A stretch of DNA of 64,000 nucleotides from JAVBQF01 sp031549195 (GCA_031549195.1 JAVBQF010000020.1:1-64000); one strand, 5' to 3'; positions 54,443-63,951 are shown, counted from the stretch's first letter. Notes: generated by a model not told the origin, from the sequence alone. Numbers and translations: made by a program.

Positions 54443-55207
54443 ATGATATTTAAAAGAAAAACTGAACTTGATACAGCTGAGAAAATATTGACAAGATGCA
54501 TTGCTGAAGGAAAAAAAGGCTTTGAACTTGATTATGCGAAAGAGAACTATCTGTCATTACTTGAAGAAAGAGATGATCAACAGTGGGAAGATGAGCATAC
54601 TTATTCAAATGATATTAAAGAAATCGAAGGATTTTATGCTGATAGAGGAGTTATTAAAAGAGCATTTGATGACGTTTCTGTTACAGATATAAAGGGATTT
54701 CAGTTTGAGCTTAATGGGCAAGCTGTAGATATACCTGGTCCTGGAGCCCAACTAAAAGTTGTATATAAAAGTGTTGCTGATCTTTTGGCAGAGAAGGATT
54801 CTCTTCTTTCATTAGTAGATGGAGATTATAGAGATTTCTTTTTATCAGAAGATGAACATTTACTGCAACAACAACAAGTAACAAATGTGTTCCTTCACTA
54901 TTTAAGAGCTTTAGCAGTTCGGCTTTCAAATGATGCTAGTAGTATTAGTATAAGTAACCAAGAAATTGAATTAACTAAAGATTTCTATAATAAGAGAAAT
55001 GAATATAGAAGCTTAGTTGATAATGAAAAAAAGCAAATATTTCCAGCTTTACAGGCTTCTTCAACAGCATTACTAGATATACGAAATAGTGCTATCAATC
55101 AAATATGTAGTACTTATGGTGGTGGAGAATTTGCTGATAGTCAATCTTTATCTGTAACTACTTCCAAGCCTCCAAGAGTGTCATTGGAAAATACACCTTT
55201 AAAATAA
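54443..55207 (+). CDS. Conserved hypothetical protein, 254 aa
   Basis: Not recognised. The first ~60 residues are helical and charged (DTAEKILTRCIAEGKKGFEL). A mixed middle contains FQFELNGQAVDIPGPGAQLK, then a helical Gln-rich stretch and a Ser/Thr-rich tail. No TM helix. GGTGAT precedes the ATG. It is the last gene before the small RNA at 55265. The style (charged helices plus disordered tail) resembles the other unknown proteins at 8320 and 32249. Confidence 0.72.
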   Translation: MIFKRKTELDTAEKILTRCIAEGKKGFELDYAKENYLSLLEERDDQQWEDEHTYSNDIKEIEGFYADRGVIKRAFDDVSVTDIKGFQFELNGQAVDIPGPGAQLKVVYKSVADLLAEKDSLLSLVDGDYRDFFLSEDEHLLQQQQVTNVFLHYLRALAVRLSNDASSISISNQEIELTKDFYNKRNEYRSLVDNEKKQIFPALQASSTALLDIRNSAINQICSTYGGGEFADSQSLSVTTSKPPRVSLENTPLK

Positions 55208-55229
55208 GTAAAAATATTTTATTTTAATG

Positions 55230-55258
55230 TTGACAAAAAAGGTGTTTGCGGTTATTAT
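55230..55258 (+). promoter_or_regulatory. Promoter of the pseudoknotted small RNA
   Basis: TTGACA (55230-55235), 17-bp spacer, TATTAT (55253-55258). No start codon with a ribosome site follows; instead several stable hairpins start 6-8 nt downstream. Confidence 0.7.
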
Positions 55259-55264
55259 ATAAAG

Positions 55265-55408
55265 CACCAATTCGAAATTGGCGAATTGGTCGCTAGTATC
55301 ACACTAGCCAACCCCTTTTTATTCTTTTTAAGAGGTTCTTGTCTCAGGGGGTAAGAACCTCTATATATGAAAATAAAACAACTATACAATTTATATAGTT
55401 GTTTTTTT
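55265..55408 (+). ncRNA. Putative structured small RNA, ~140 nt
   Basis: Hairpin 1 has perfect 9-nt arms (ACCAATTCG/CGAATTGGT). Hairpin 2 is GCTAGT-ATCAC-ACTAGC. A single-stranded CAACCCC and a U-rich stretch follow. Hairpin 3 has 10-nt arms (AGAGGTTCTT/AAGAACCTCT), and its loop contains AGGGGGT, able to pair with the earlier ACCCC as a pseudoknot. A terminator (ACAACTATA/TATAGTTGT plus T-run) ends it. The terminator also serves the convergent YtaF-like gene. Not assigned to any family. Confidence 0.7.
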
Positions 55409-56036
55409 ATATTCTTAGAAAGGCTAATACTATAAATATTATTCCACCAATCCAAGACAGATTAATACTTAATGATTGGGCTACCTTAGTTCCAAGATAT
55501 TCTCCAATTATAATTAGTAAAAAACCTACTATTAATGAACATACTAACACCTCTATATATCTTATATCAGCACATCCAATTCCAAACCCTACTATCAGAC
55601 TATCAAGAGATAATGCTGTCGCTAAGTATGTAGCCTCTTTTACAGAAAGCTCTTTAGATAAATCTTTGTCAGCCTCTATAGTATTGACATATATGTTTAA
55701 TAAGAAATTAGTATTTAATAATGAAAATTTACATTTTCTTAATTGTCTTTTGATATATGTTTTAAATGCACTATCAAATACTTTTACAATTCCAATTGTA
55801 AATAGTATACAAAAAGTTATTATTCTTGTAACTGTAGTATTAATATATGAATTGAACATACTTCCAAAGAGCATAGATATAAATAAAAAAAGTGTAGATA
55901 TTGTGGTTATAACAATAATAGATAGTGTTGACATTTTTATTTTGCTAGTACCATAGGCAAACCCTGATAGTAATGAATCTATTGAAAGTGCAAACACTAG
56001 CATTAAAGATTCAATAATTCTATACAAGAAAGGCAT
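55407..56036 (-). CDS. ytaF: YtaF/MntP-like membrane protein
   Basis: 209 aa with six TM helices in two repeated halves. Each half begins with an LSIDSLLSGFAYG / LSLDSLIVGFGIG motif carrying the Asp of the MntP-type cation exporters. The family includes the sporulation-associated membrane protein YtaF and manganese exporters; the substrate here is probably a divalent metal. The ATG at 56036 was chosen because AAGGGGAG lies 6 nt upstream. Confidence 0.85.
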   Translation of the reverse strand: MPFLYRIIESLMLVFALSIDSLLSGFAYGTSKIKMSTLSIIVITTISTLFLFISMLFGSMFNSYINTTVTRIITFCILFTIGIVKVFDSAFKTYIKRQLRKCKFSLLNTNFLLNIYVNTIEADKDLSKELSVKEATYLATALSLDSLIVGFGIGCADIRYIEVLVCSLIVGFLLIIIGEYLGTKVAQSLSINLSWIGGIIFIVLAFLRI

Positions 56037-56105
56037 TTTATCTCCCCTTTTTATTGTATACATGTGTAATAATTTGTTCCAATGAAAAAGCCTATTTCTA
56101 GGCTT

Positions 56106-59100
56106 TTATTCTGCTTTATTCTTCTCTGATAAACTTTGATAGTATTCAAACCTTCCAATTGCTTCTTCTTTGTTTCTTTCTAATAATTCATCATACTTTT
56201 CTGGGTTAACCTTTTGTAATGATGTATATCTTGTTTCATTCTTTAAGAAGTCCATATATTCATCAAAGTTAGCTTTACTGTCCATAGAGAACACTTTAGT
56301 TTCTGGATTATATCTAAATATTGGGAAATAACCTGTCTCAGTCGCTTTTTTCTCTTCCTCAATACTATTAATCATTCCGCCTTTAATTCCTTGTGCAATA
56401 CATGGTGCATAAGCAATTATGATAGATGGTCCATTGTAAGCTTTAGCTTCATTAAATGCTTTAATTGTTTGTTGCATATTAGCACCTAATGATACAGTTG
56501 CAACATATACATGTGGATAAGTAAGTGCTATTTTAGCAAGATCCTTCTTGCCATTTTCTTTACCATTTGCAGTAAATTTAGCAACACTACCAATCTTACT
56601 CGATTTAGACGATTGACCACCTGTATTTGAGTAAACTTCTGTATCCAGAACTAATATGTTAACATTTTCTCTTGTAGATAATACATGGTCAAGTCCATTA
56701 TATCCAATGTCATATGCCCATCCATCTCCACCAATAATCCATATTGATTTTGATTTAATAAATTCTTTCAATGGTTCAAGTTCTTTAATACCTAGTTTAC
56801 TTACTGCTTCATATAGAAGGATACTATTTTCATAGTTTGTATGTTTATAGTAGTTTGCTACAACATCTTTATAAGCTTCAGGTACTTTTGCTAAATTTTT
56901 ATAAAGAATATTCTTAATTTTTTCTTTATGAAATTCATCTGCTACTTGCATACCAAATCCAAATTCTGCGTTATCTTCAAATAATGAGTTTGCCCATGGT
57001 ATTGAGTAAGATGTTCCTGGAATACTTCCACCATAGATTGATGAGCATCCAGTGGCATTACTAATAACCATTTCATTACCAAATAATTGAGTTAATAGTT
57101 TTAAGTATGGAGTTTCTCCACAACCTGCGCAAGCCCCGTGGAACTCAAATCTTGGTTTTGAGAATTGGCTTCCTTTAATAGTTGCTAAATTCAATGGAGT
57201 TTTCTCAGTTACTTTATCAAATAAATATTCATTCTTTTCTATATTTTCTTCTGTTCTTAGATTTTCAACAGGTTCCATTGTAAGAGCTTTTTCTCCCTTG
57301 CGTCCTGGGCATACCTTTGAACATAATCCACAACCGGTACAATCGTCTAGACTAATACCAATTGCAAATTTTAATTCTTGATCTTTAATCATTGCTGGTT
57401 GCAAATCTTTCTTGACAGATTCAGGTGCTTTCTTCTCTTCTGATTCATTAAGTAAGAATGGCCTCACTACTGCATGTGGACATACAAGTGCACATTGATT
57501 ACACATAATGCAATTATCTTTATTGTAACAAGGTAAAAACTCGTTAATACCTCTTTTTTCAAGTTTAGATAATCCGCCTTCAAACGAACCATCAATAAAC
57601 TTTTCAAGTTCAGATACAGATAATGTATTTCCCTCTTTAGCACCAAGTACATCAAATACATTTCTACTTTCAGTTACTTTTTCTTCCTTAACCTTTACTC
57701 CATCAAGTGATACAAGCTCAAGTGTATCTAACGCTTTATCTATTGCATCATTATTTTTCTTAATTATTTCTGGTCCCTTATTAGTAAACAATACTTCAAG
57801 TGACTTTCTTATTTCTCCAACAGCAAAGTTAAAATCTATAATTTTTCCTACTTTAAATATTACTGTTCCCATAATTGTATTAATCTTATTGCCAAGACCA
57901 ACACTTTCACTTATCCCATTAGCACTAACCTTGTAGAATTTAATATTCCTGTCTTTTAATATCTTCTTGTCGTGATCTGTCATGTATTCAAATAATTCTT
58001 CTGTTGTTTTTCCAGTATTAAGTACAAATGTACCTTCTTCCTGAATGTCATCTAACATTTTATATTTTTTTAAATAGGTATCTTTTGTACATACTACTAA
58101 TTCTGGACTTTCAACATAGTAAGTTGCTCTAATTGGATCTTTACCAAATCTTAAGTGACATTTGGTAACTCCCCCAGATTTTTTAGAATCATATTCAAAA
58201 TATCCTTGTGTATATGCTTCTGTACTAGTACCAATAATCTTAATAATATCTTTTGATACTGATACCATTCCATCACTACCAAAACCATAAATAAGCATTT
58301 CATGATTTTTCTTTGGCATATCCATATGTATTTCTTTTAAACTTAAGTTAGTGACATCATCATTAATACCAATTGTAAATCCATTAAAATTATTCTTGTC
58401 ATCTAAGAAGTCATATACTGCTTTAATTTGGTATGGAGTTGTATTCTTACTAGATAATCCATATCTACCACCAATTACTTTAATTTTAGAATCATAATTG
58501 CTAATTACTTCAGCAACATCCAAATATAAAGGTTCATGAGCACCTGATTCTTTTGTTCTATCAAGTACTGCGATATTTTTAACAGTCTTTGGCAATACAT
58601 TTAATAGATATTTTGGACTAAATGGTCTATACAAGTGTACTTCAATAAGTCCAACTTTCTCTCCATTAGCTATCATTACATCTATTGTTTCTTTTATTGC
58701 TTCACAAACCGATCCCATTGCAACTATTACTTTAGTAGCATCTTTACTACCATAATAATTAAATGGTTTATAATCTCTTCCAGTTACCTTTTTCATTTGT
58801 TCCATATATTCATTTACAATATCAGGAAGTGCATCATAATATTTATTTCTTGCTTCTGCTATTTGAAAGTAAATATCATCATTTTGATTTGTTCCTCTTG
58901 TTGCAATATTATTACTTAAAGCTTTTTTTCTGAATTCTTCTAATTTTTTCTTATCAATTAAAGGTTTTACTTTATCCATGTCAAGTAATTCAATCTTTTG
59001 AAGTTCATGTGATGTTCTAAATCCATCAAAGAAGTTTACAAAAGGAATCGATCCCTTTAATGATGATAGATACGCTACTGATGTTAAATCCATTACCTGT

Positions 59101-59534
59101 TGTACTGATGAACTTGCTAAAAAGGCAAAGCCTGTTGCTCTTGTCGAATAAATATCCTGATGATCTCCTAAAATTGATAATGCATGTGTTGCTAGAGCTC
59201 TAGCTGATACATTTATAACGCAAGGTAGCATTTCTCCTGCTATCTTGTACATATTAGGTATCATTAATAGTAACCCTTGGCTAGCTGTATAAGTTGTTGC
59301 TATAGTACCATTTTGAAGGGCACCATGACACATTGCCACAGCTCCTGCTTCTGATTCCATTTCGACTACTTTTACTTTATCCCCAAAGAAGTTTACTTTT
59401 CCTTCTGCAGACCACTTATCAGTATACTCAGCCATTGGAGACGCTGGAGTAATTGGATAAATTCCTGCTATTTCGCTAAAGTTATACGCTACATAACTAC
59501 AAGCTTCATTTCCGTCCATTATTTTGTATTTCAT
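56106..59534 (-). CDS. nifJ: Pyruvate:ferredoxin (flavodoxin) oxidoreductase
   Basis: Oxidises pyruvate to acetyl-CoA and CO2, reducing ferredoxin. Single-chain 1142-aa form. It starts KYKIMDGNEACSYVAYNFSE and IYPITPASPMAEYTDKW. Two [4Fe-4S] clusters are seen in CIMCNQCALVCP and CTGCGLCSKVCP. The TPP domain has GACAGCGETPYLKL, NATGCSSIYGG and WIIGGDGWAYDIGY, then SNTGGQSSKSS. The start at 59534 follows GGAGGG; a longer frame is spurious. A hallmark of anaerobic metabolism. Confidence 0.97.
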   Translation of the reverse strand: MKYKIMDGNEACSYVAYNFSEIAGIYPITPASPMAEYTDKWSAEGKVNFFGDKVKVVEMESEAGAVAMCHGALQNGTIATTYTASQGLLLMIPNMYKIAGEMLPCVINVSARALATHALSILGDHQDIYSTRATGFAFLASSSVQQVMDLTSVAYLSSLKGSIPFVNFFDGFRTSHELQKIELLDMDKVKPLIDKKKLEEFRKKALSNNIATRGTNQNDDIYFQIAEARNKYYDALPDIVNEYMEQMKKVTGRDYKPFNYYGSKDATKVIVAMGSVCEAIKETIDVMIANGEKVGLIEVHLYRPFSPKYLLNVLPKTVKNIAVLDRTKESGAHEPLYLDVAEVISNYDSKIKVIGGRYGLSSKNTTPYQIKAVYDFLDDKNNFNGFTIGINDDVTNLSLKEIHMDMPKKNHEMLIYGFGSDGMVSVSKDIIKIIGTSTEAYTQGYFEYDSKKSGGVTKCHLRFGKDPIRATYYVESPELVVCTKDTYLKKYKMLDDIQEEGTFVLNTGKTTEELFEYMTDHDKKILKDRNIKFYKVSANGISESVGLGNKINTIMGTVIFKVGKIIDFNFAVGEIRKSLEVLFTNKGPEIIKKNNDAIDKALDTLELVSLDGVKVKEEKVTESRNVFDVLGAKEGNTLSVSELEKFIDGSFEGGLSKLEKRGINEFLPCYNKDNCIMCNQCALVCPHAVVRPFLLNESEEKKAPESVKKDLQPAMIKDQELKFAIGISLDDCTGCGLCSKVCPGRKGEKALTMEPVENLRTEENIEKNEYLFDKVTEKTPLNLATIKGSQFSKPRFEFHGACAGCGETPYLKLLTQLFGNEMVISNATGCSSIYGGSIPGTSYSIPWANSLFEDNAEFGFGMQVADEFHKEKIKNILYKNLAKVPEAYKDVVANYYKHTNYENSILLYEAVSKLGIKELEPLKEFIKSKSIWIIGGDGWAYDIGYNGLDHVLSTRENVNILVLDTEVYSNTGGQSSKSSKIGSVAKFTANGKENGKKDLAKIALTYPHVYVATVSLGANMQQTIKAFNEAKAYNGPSIIIAYAPCIAQGIKGGMINSIEEEKKATETGYFPIFRYNPETKVFSMDSKANFDEYMDFLKNETRYTSLQKVNPEKYDELLERNKEEAIGRFEYYQSLSEKNKAE

Positions 59535-59642
59535 TATACCCTCCGTTTTAATTGTTGACTCTTTAATTATATAATAAATACTAGGGTTTGTGAACATAAA
59601 TATAAACAAAAAAGCGATATTTAATCGCTTTACCATATTTAA

Positions 59643-60938
59643 TTATTCTACAAGTATCCAAGCATTTGGTATCGGTCTGTCTTTTGCTTGAAAATTACCA
59701 TTTCTTGGATTTGTTATTATTTTATTATTTAAAGTCATAACAGATGATGTACCACCATCAAGATTAGATGCATTATATGCTCCATAATCCAGTAGCACAT
59801 CTACTAAATCATTCATATCAGCACCAATACTTCCAGCTTGTCTACCATCAATTACAAGAAATAATACAATTCCATCTTTTCTTTGAGCAATAGCGCTTCT
59901 TGGAGCTTGACCCCATCCGCCATTACCTTTAACAAAAGATGCCTCTCCGTTAACTATTAAGAACGGACCAAATTCAACACAATCTCTAATTCCAGAATTT
60001 AATGCTTGTTGTGCACTTATTCTTGCAAGTACTAATTTGTTTTCGCTATTAAATCCAATAACCCCACCAACACTTAATGGTTTAGAATTATTTGCAATTA
60101 ATTTACCATTTGCTATAACAATACCATGTGGTACTCCACCAGTACTGTTCCAGTCTGGATCATAGAATCCGCCACCATTCATAGCAATAATAGCTTTGTT
60201 ATTTTTAGAAATAGTTTCTATATATTGACCATACGAATTACTAAGAGTTGTACCTACTCCTTGTGAATTAGCTACCTTTACTTTTGATGCGTCATATATA
60301 ACTGCTAATTTACCTTTAAAACTCGGTCTAACAATGTCTATTATTTTATATAAATTGTTATCTTTATCTTTTGTTAATATTTCTTCTTCATATTTATTTT
60401 CAAATGTTGTTCTATTGAAGTCTGGCTCTGTGATTACTATTAAATCAGGATTAGAATCTTCTCCTGATTCTATAACTTGGTTATTTTCCTGAACAATTTC
60501 TATTGTATAGTCATCATAAAACCATGTAGCAAAATATTGATGATTCATAGTTGTCATAGCAGTTGTTATTAACCAGTCCTTAAATCCAATTGAAGGAACA
60601 TATAATACTGTGACAACAGTCACAGCACCACCAATATATATAGTTGCTAAAAAACCTATAAGGATTCTAAATCCCAATTTTAGCTTCCTTCCAGTTGGTT
60701 TTCTATCTTTAATAACAAATATTATACCTGTTATTAAAAGTAGAAATGAAAAGACCGCTATTATTAATAAAGGTATTGATAAAACCTCATTAATAAGTTT
60801 ATTGCTATTAACTGATACAATAAATAATGATCCTAAAAGAGGAAAAAGCAATATACCAATAGTTATAAATCTTTTACCTAATTTATTCTTAGTAATAGGA
60901 GTTTTCTCTTTTTTTGGCTTATTTTCATTATCTGACAT
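59643..60938 (-). CDS. Membrane-anchored phosphodiester glycosidase (NAGPA domain)
   Basis: 431 aa. A Lys-rich cytosolic start is followed by three TM helices (about 25-45, 55-78, 92-115), then an outer NAGPA domain (about 200-431): IIAMNGGGFYDPDWNSTGGV, VLFLVIDGRQAGSIGADM and NASNLDGGTSSVM. Such domains cleave GlcNAc phosphodiesters or act in wall and exopolysaccharide modification. AGGAGG site. Downstream of a small anchored coiled-coil protein, probably co-transcribed (8-nt gap). Confidence 0.88.
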   Translation of the reverse strand: MSDNENKPKKEKTPITKNKLGKRFITIGILLFPLLGSLFIVSVNSNKLINEVLSIPLLIIAVFSFLLLITGIIFVIKDRKPTGRKLKLGFRILIGFLATIYIGGAVTVVTVLYVPSIGFKDWLITTAMTTMNHQYFATWFYDDYTIEIVQENNQVIESGEDSNPDLIVITEPDFNRTTFENKYEEEILTKDKDNNLYKIIDIVRPSFKGKLAVIYDASKVKVANSQGVGTTLSNSYGQYIETISKNNKAIIAMNGGGFYDPDWNSTGGVPHGIVIANGKLIANNSKPLSVGGVIGFNSENKLVLARISAQQALNSGIRDCVEFGPFLIVNGEASFVKGNGGWGQAPRSAIAQRKDGIVLFLVIDGRQAGSIGADMNDLVDVLLDYGAYNASNLDGGTSSVMTLNNKIITNPRNGNFQAKDRPIPNAWILVE

Positions 60939-60946
60939 AATTCCTC

Positions 60947-61543
60947 CTATTCTTCCATTAATCCTGTAAAGGTTCCATCTTTATTTACATCAATATATTC
61001 TTTGAATATTTTAGGAACAAATTTCTCAAGTGGTTTATATTCCTCTTTCTCATGTTCAACTATCCATTCATTATACTCTTCTATTTTATTATTCAATACT
61101 TTAACATCTTGAACGAAACCATTTATTGCACTTTCATAGTTAAGCATAAATGTTTTACACTTTAACATTGTGGCATTTTTATCATATACTCTATCAATAC
61201 ATTTATCCTTTAAAAAATCTGATAGTGTATCTATGTCTTTTACAAACGTCTCATGTCCTTCAAACACCTTTGTTATATTCTCATACTCATTAGGCATTTC
61301 TTGAAAATAAGTTATAAACTTATAAAGTCCCTCGTAAACTGTTTGTTTTTCTTCTTCAAGTGTATTTATTTTTTCTTGAAATCTATTATAATTATTATCT
61401 ATTAAAGCGTACAAGTTTTTTTCTGATTCAATACTTACTTGTCTATTATTTTTATAATGACCTACTAAATAGAATATCCCCCCACTAATTAATAGTGTTA
61501 TTCCTACTAATATAAGCATTAAAATTATCATTTGCTTTTTCAT
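60947..61543 (-). CDS. Single-TM coiled-coil protein, unknown
   Basis: 198 aa. A TM helix at about residues 4-25 (ILMLILVGITLLISGGIFYL) is followed by a helical, Glu/Lys-rich outer region with coiled-coil character (LYALIDNNYNRFQEKINTLE). It contains two Cys (about 130-150) that could pair. The ATG at 61543 follows TAGGTGAG. Neighbour of the NAGPA-domain gene, so a wall or envelope role is plausible. Confidence 0.65.
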   Translation of the reverse strand: MKKQMIILMLILVGITLLISGGIFYLVGHYKNNRQVSIESEKNLYALIDNNYNRFQEKINTLEEEKQTVYEGLYKFITYFQEMPNEYENITKVFEGHETFVKDIDTLSDFLKDKCIDRVYDKNATMLKCKTFMLNYESAINGFVQDVKVLNNKIEEYNEWIVEHEKEEYKPLEKFVPKIFKEYIDVNKDGTFTGLMEE

Positions 61544-61627
61544 GTTCTCACCTACTTTAAATAATATATCATTTTTTGTCGCATTCTTCAACCTAGAAAT
61601 TAAAAAGATTATATTATTAATATAATC

Positions 61628-62182
61628 TTATTTACTATAAAATATTGATAATACTTTTGAAAACTTAAAAAGTATTTGATTACTTCTGCTAATTGCAAAG
61701 CTTTTACCAATTGCTTTACCACCAATAGTGAGTGCTGCAATAATAGCAGTTACTAATAAACTGACTAAAAGGACATTTAATGATAATTTTTTTGATATTT
61801 GCAGCGCTATAGATATACCCGTTGAACCACTTATTATTCCACATATATCACCTATAACATCATTACAAAAACTCGACACTTTTGATGCGTTCTTAATTAA
61901 ATTTAGTGCAAGATATGATCCTTTTACTTTTTTAGAGGACATAGCATGAAATCCTTTAGGGTCACATACTGTTACTGCAATTCCAACAATATCAAATAAA
62001 ATACCTAATCCAATAAATATAAAGACTAATAACAAGCTTATAACCATCGGTGCGTTTGGTACTACAGTCTCACCTATAAACGAAAATATTAGTGATATTA
62101 AAAAGGCTGATACTGTAACAATAAGTATCCATTTATAATCTATTAATTTCTTCTTTTCTTTTTTTTTAATTATTTTTTTCAT
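61628..62182 (-). CDS. oapA: OapA-like membrane protein (OLE RNA-associated protein)
   Basis: 184 aa. A Lys-rich start (KKIIKKKEKKKLIDYKW) is followed by TM helices at about 18-38, 47-70 and 135-160 and a further hydrophobic segment. The central core DIVGIAVTVCDPKGFHAM, KVKGSYLALNLIKNA and SSFCNDVIGDICGIISGSTG is the pattern I associate with OapA, the membrane protein that binds OLE RNA in Firmicutes. It starts 20 nt after the 3' closing stem of a ~570-nt structured RNA, the arrangement known for ole-oapA loci. GAGGTAAT precedes the ATG. Confidence 0.8.
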   Translation of the reverse strand: MKKIIKKKEKKKLIDYKWILIVTVSAFLISLIFSFIGETVVPNAPMVISLLLVFIFIGLGILFDIVGIAVTVCDPKGFHAMSSKKVKGSYLALNLIKNASKVSSFCNDVIGDICGIISGSTGISIALQISKKLSLNVLLVSLLVTAIIAALTIGGKAIGKSFAISRSNQILFKFSKVLSIFYSK

Positions 62183-62202
62183 ATATTACCTCAAACAAAA
62201 AT

Positions 62203-62776
62203 GAAATGGCTATTACCAAAGTAAATATTGCGTCTTTAGGTCAAGTAGGCTTTCCCTTAATCTTACTATTCATTACTGATATAGCAGTTCCCTTTTAAAA
62301 GATTAAATAGCATGTTTCCAATACTATGACTTGACTGCCGTTTAGTACGCACTGCAATCCTTTGATAATTTGCACTCTAGGAGTTTTCCTCAAGCAGTAC
62401 TCTCTATTACTAGACTTTTTTGCAACAATAGTTTCAAGTAGCAATACTTATTATAGGATGTACACCCAATAGTAAGCTGTCTCTATTCCCTATTGTCACT
62501 CAAGCCAAGCTACTCTATCCATAGCTATTAACCACGTGATAGGTTTAATCCTAAGTCATAATAGTTCCTTTAGGTTGTATTACAAGTTTAGGTCTCCGCG
62601 AACAAATGGGTCGGGGCCGTATGCCATTACGGTCGCCCATAAATTCTACAAATCCAGCACTCACCCCAAACTGGGCGTAAGAAGCAAGCACCAGACGTTT
62701 CATAGGTATGCTCTTTAACGGTATTTTACCCTCGTCTTCATAATAATGTACCGACTAGAATAGTGTGCCATTTCGA
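62203..62776 (-). ncRNA. ole: OLE (ornate large extremophilic) RNA, probable
   Basis: No open frame covers this 600-bp gap, yet it carries a near-consensus promoter. The 5' end (GAAATGGC, from 62774) pairs perfectly with the 3' end (GCCATTTC, to 62203), followed by a U-run. Interior stems are visible, for example CGACCGTAATGGCATACGG folding as CCGTA-ATGGCA-TACGG and, further on, matching CAATAGGG/CTATTGGG-type arms. Length about 572 nt, strand, and an oapA-like gene directly downstream fit OLE RNA. I could not compare with the OLE consensus, so the family name rests on context and size. Confidence 0.75.
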
Positions 62777-62782
62777 TTATAA

Positions 62783-62811
62783 ATTATAGCATACTTTTTT
62801 TATTTAATCAA
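62783..62811 (-). promoter_or_regulatory. Promoter of the large structured RNA
   Basis: TTGATT (62806-62811), exactly 17 bp, TATAAT (62783-62788). It overlaps the stop codon of the upstream membrane protein gene. The predicted transcription start falls at the base of the RNA's closing stem. Confidence 0.85.
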
Positions 62812-63443
62812 TTTCCCTTGTATTCTTTGTATCCCATATAAATAATCCATACATAACAGATAGTCTTTGGAAGCATAAACATTCCAATGATAGAATAAGT
62901 GTCAGCAAATAATACCACTGCTATATAGAATAGAAATGATAGTAATATTGCTAAGTACATGTTCTTGAAATATTCATCTTTCCTTCCTTCTTTAAAGAAA
63001 AGATAGATAATAACTACTCCTAATATGACAAATGGTATATTTCTATATATTCCCCATTCATATGGTGCATTATAATTAAACCAGTCATTAAAAGGTAATA
63101 AGCATAAAATAATTCTTATAATTGCCAATGCATATACAAAACAGTCTAAATACGTATTCTTTTCTATTTTAAAATGCTTTTTCCATATTTCATATAAAAT
63201 ACAATAAAATATTGTCATCGTTATAGATGTTATTAGTTTACCTAATCCAAGTGCAAATGCATGATTTTCTAGCCCATCTGTTAGTAGAGCATATGATCTT
63301 GGAATAAGATGGAATGAATCCCCAATTCCTAATAATAGTGTCATAATTCCAAATAACTTAAAATACTTGTTTTTACTTTTAATCATGATAGCACCAAGTA
63401 TTAACACTGTTAAAAGATACCATATATCAAATATAGTTTCCAT
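62808..63443 (-). CDS. Seven-TM integral membrane protein, unknown
   Basis: 211 aa with about seven TM helices, including LLLGIGDSFHLIPRSYALLT and a YNAPYEWGIYRNIPF loop. Conserved-looking polar residues (D, H, R) lie within helices 2-3. No family named with confidence. The ATG at 63443 follows AAGGA. It lies 14 nt after the flavodoxin gene, likely co-transcribed. Ends with TGA inside the RNA promoter. Confidence 0.7.
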   Translation of the reverse strand: METIFDIWYLLTVLILGAIMIKSKNKYFKLFGIMTLLLGIGDSFHLIPRSYALLTDGLENHAFALGLGKLITSITMTIFYCILYEIWKKHFKIEKNTYLDCFVYALAIIRIILCLLPFNDWFNYNAPYEWGIYRNIPFVILGVVIIYLFFKEGRKDEYFKNMYLAILLSFLFYIAVVLFADTYSIIGMFMLPKTICYVWIIYMGYKEYKGN

Positions 63444-63457
63444 AATTCCTTGCATCT

Positions 63458-63865
63458 TTATTCACCAACTACTTTTCTTGCAAACTTTTTCGCAGCATTT
63501 AAATCTTCTTCATTTGGTCTACCTTTATTTGTAAATTTATATTCCCCTTTTGAATAGAAATGTTCTTCCAAAACCTCTATTCCTTTTGCTTTTAAACGTT
63601 TCCTCATTTCCTTATGAACACCCTTCATTATTGCAGAAGTAGTAAATAATGCTACTTTCTTTACATTCTCAAGGTTACTAATAAACTTTTTTAATTCTTC
63701 ATCAATCATGAATCCATAATATGCCCCACCTAAAAACAGTAAATCTGTGTCTTCTTTGACACTTTCTTTAATGGTCTTAGGCTCAATTCCTAATTCACTA
63801 CCTATTGCTTTCGCTATCTTTTCTGTATTACCTGTTTTTGATAAATACCTAATTTCTATTTTCAT
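63458..63865 (-). CDS. Flavodoxin-domain protein
   Basis: 135 aa. The FMN phosphate loop is YLSKTGNTEKIAKAIG, followed by LLFLGGAYYGFMIDEELKKF and VALFTTSAIMKG. It lacks the acidic insert of long flavodoxins and resembles small flavodoxin-like reductase domains in clostridia. It could carry electrons from PFOR or serve another reductase. The ATG at 63865 follows GGGTGA. Confidence 0.85.
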   Translation of the reverse strand: MKIEIRYLSKTGNTEKIAKAIGSELGIEPKTIKESVKEDTDLLFLGGAYYGFMIDEELKKFISNLENVKKVALFTTSAIMKGVHKEMRKRLKAKGIEVLEEHFYSKGEYKFTNKGRPNEEDLNAAKKFARKVVGE

Positions 63866-63890
63866 ATTTTCACCCACTTAATTATACCAC

Positions 63891-63918
63891 AAAAAAGCGA
63901 GAAATATATATTCCCGCT
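63891..63918 (-). terminator. Terminator of the gene entering from the right edge
   Basis: AGCGGGAA/TTCTCGCT stem (one wobble) with a 7-nt loop, followed on the minus strand by TTTTTT. Confidence 0.75.
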
Positions 63919-63951
63919 ATAATTGTTTGCAAGGTCTTATTAATGCATTTA

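Noticed and set aside
55265..55408. SRP (4.5S) RNA or tRNA-like element
   Set aside because: The conserved SRP loop and any tRNA T-loop motif are missing, and the hairpin arrangement differs.
62536..62718. Plus-strand 60-codon frame inside the large RNA region
   Set aside because: It has no ribosome site, is antisense to the promoter-driven structured RNA and shows no protein-like pattern.
62203..62776. RNase P RNA, tmRNA or a ROOL-type RNA as identity of the large RNA
   Set aside because: RNase P and tmRNA signature sequences are absent. ROOL has a similar length, but the adjacent OapA-like gene favours OLE; not fully excluded.
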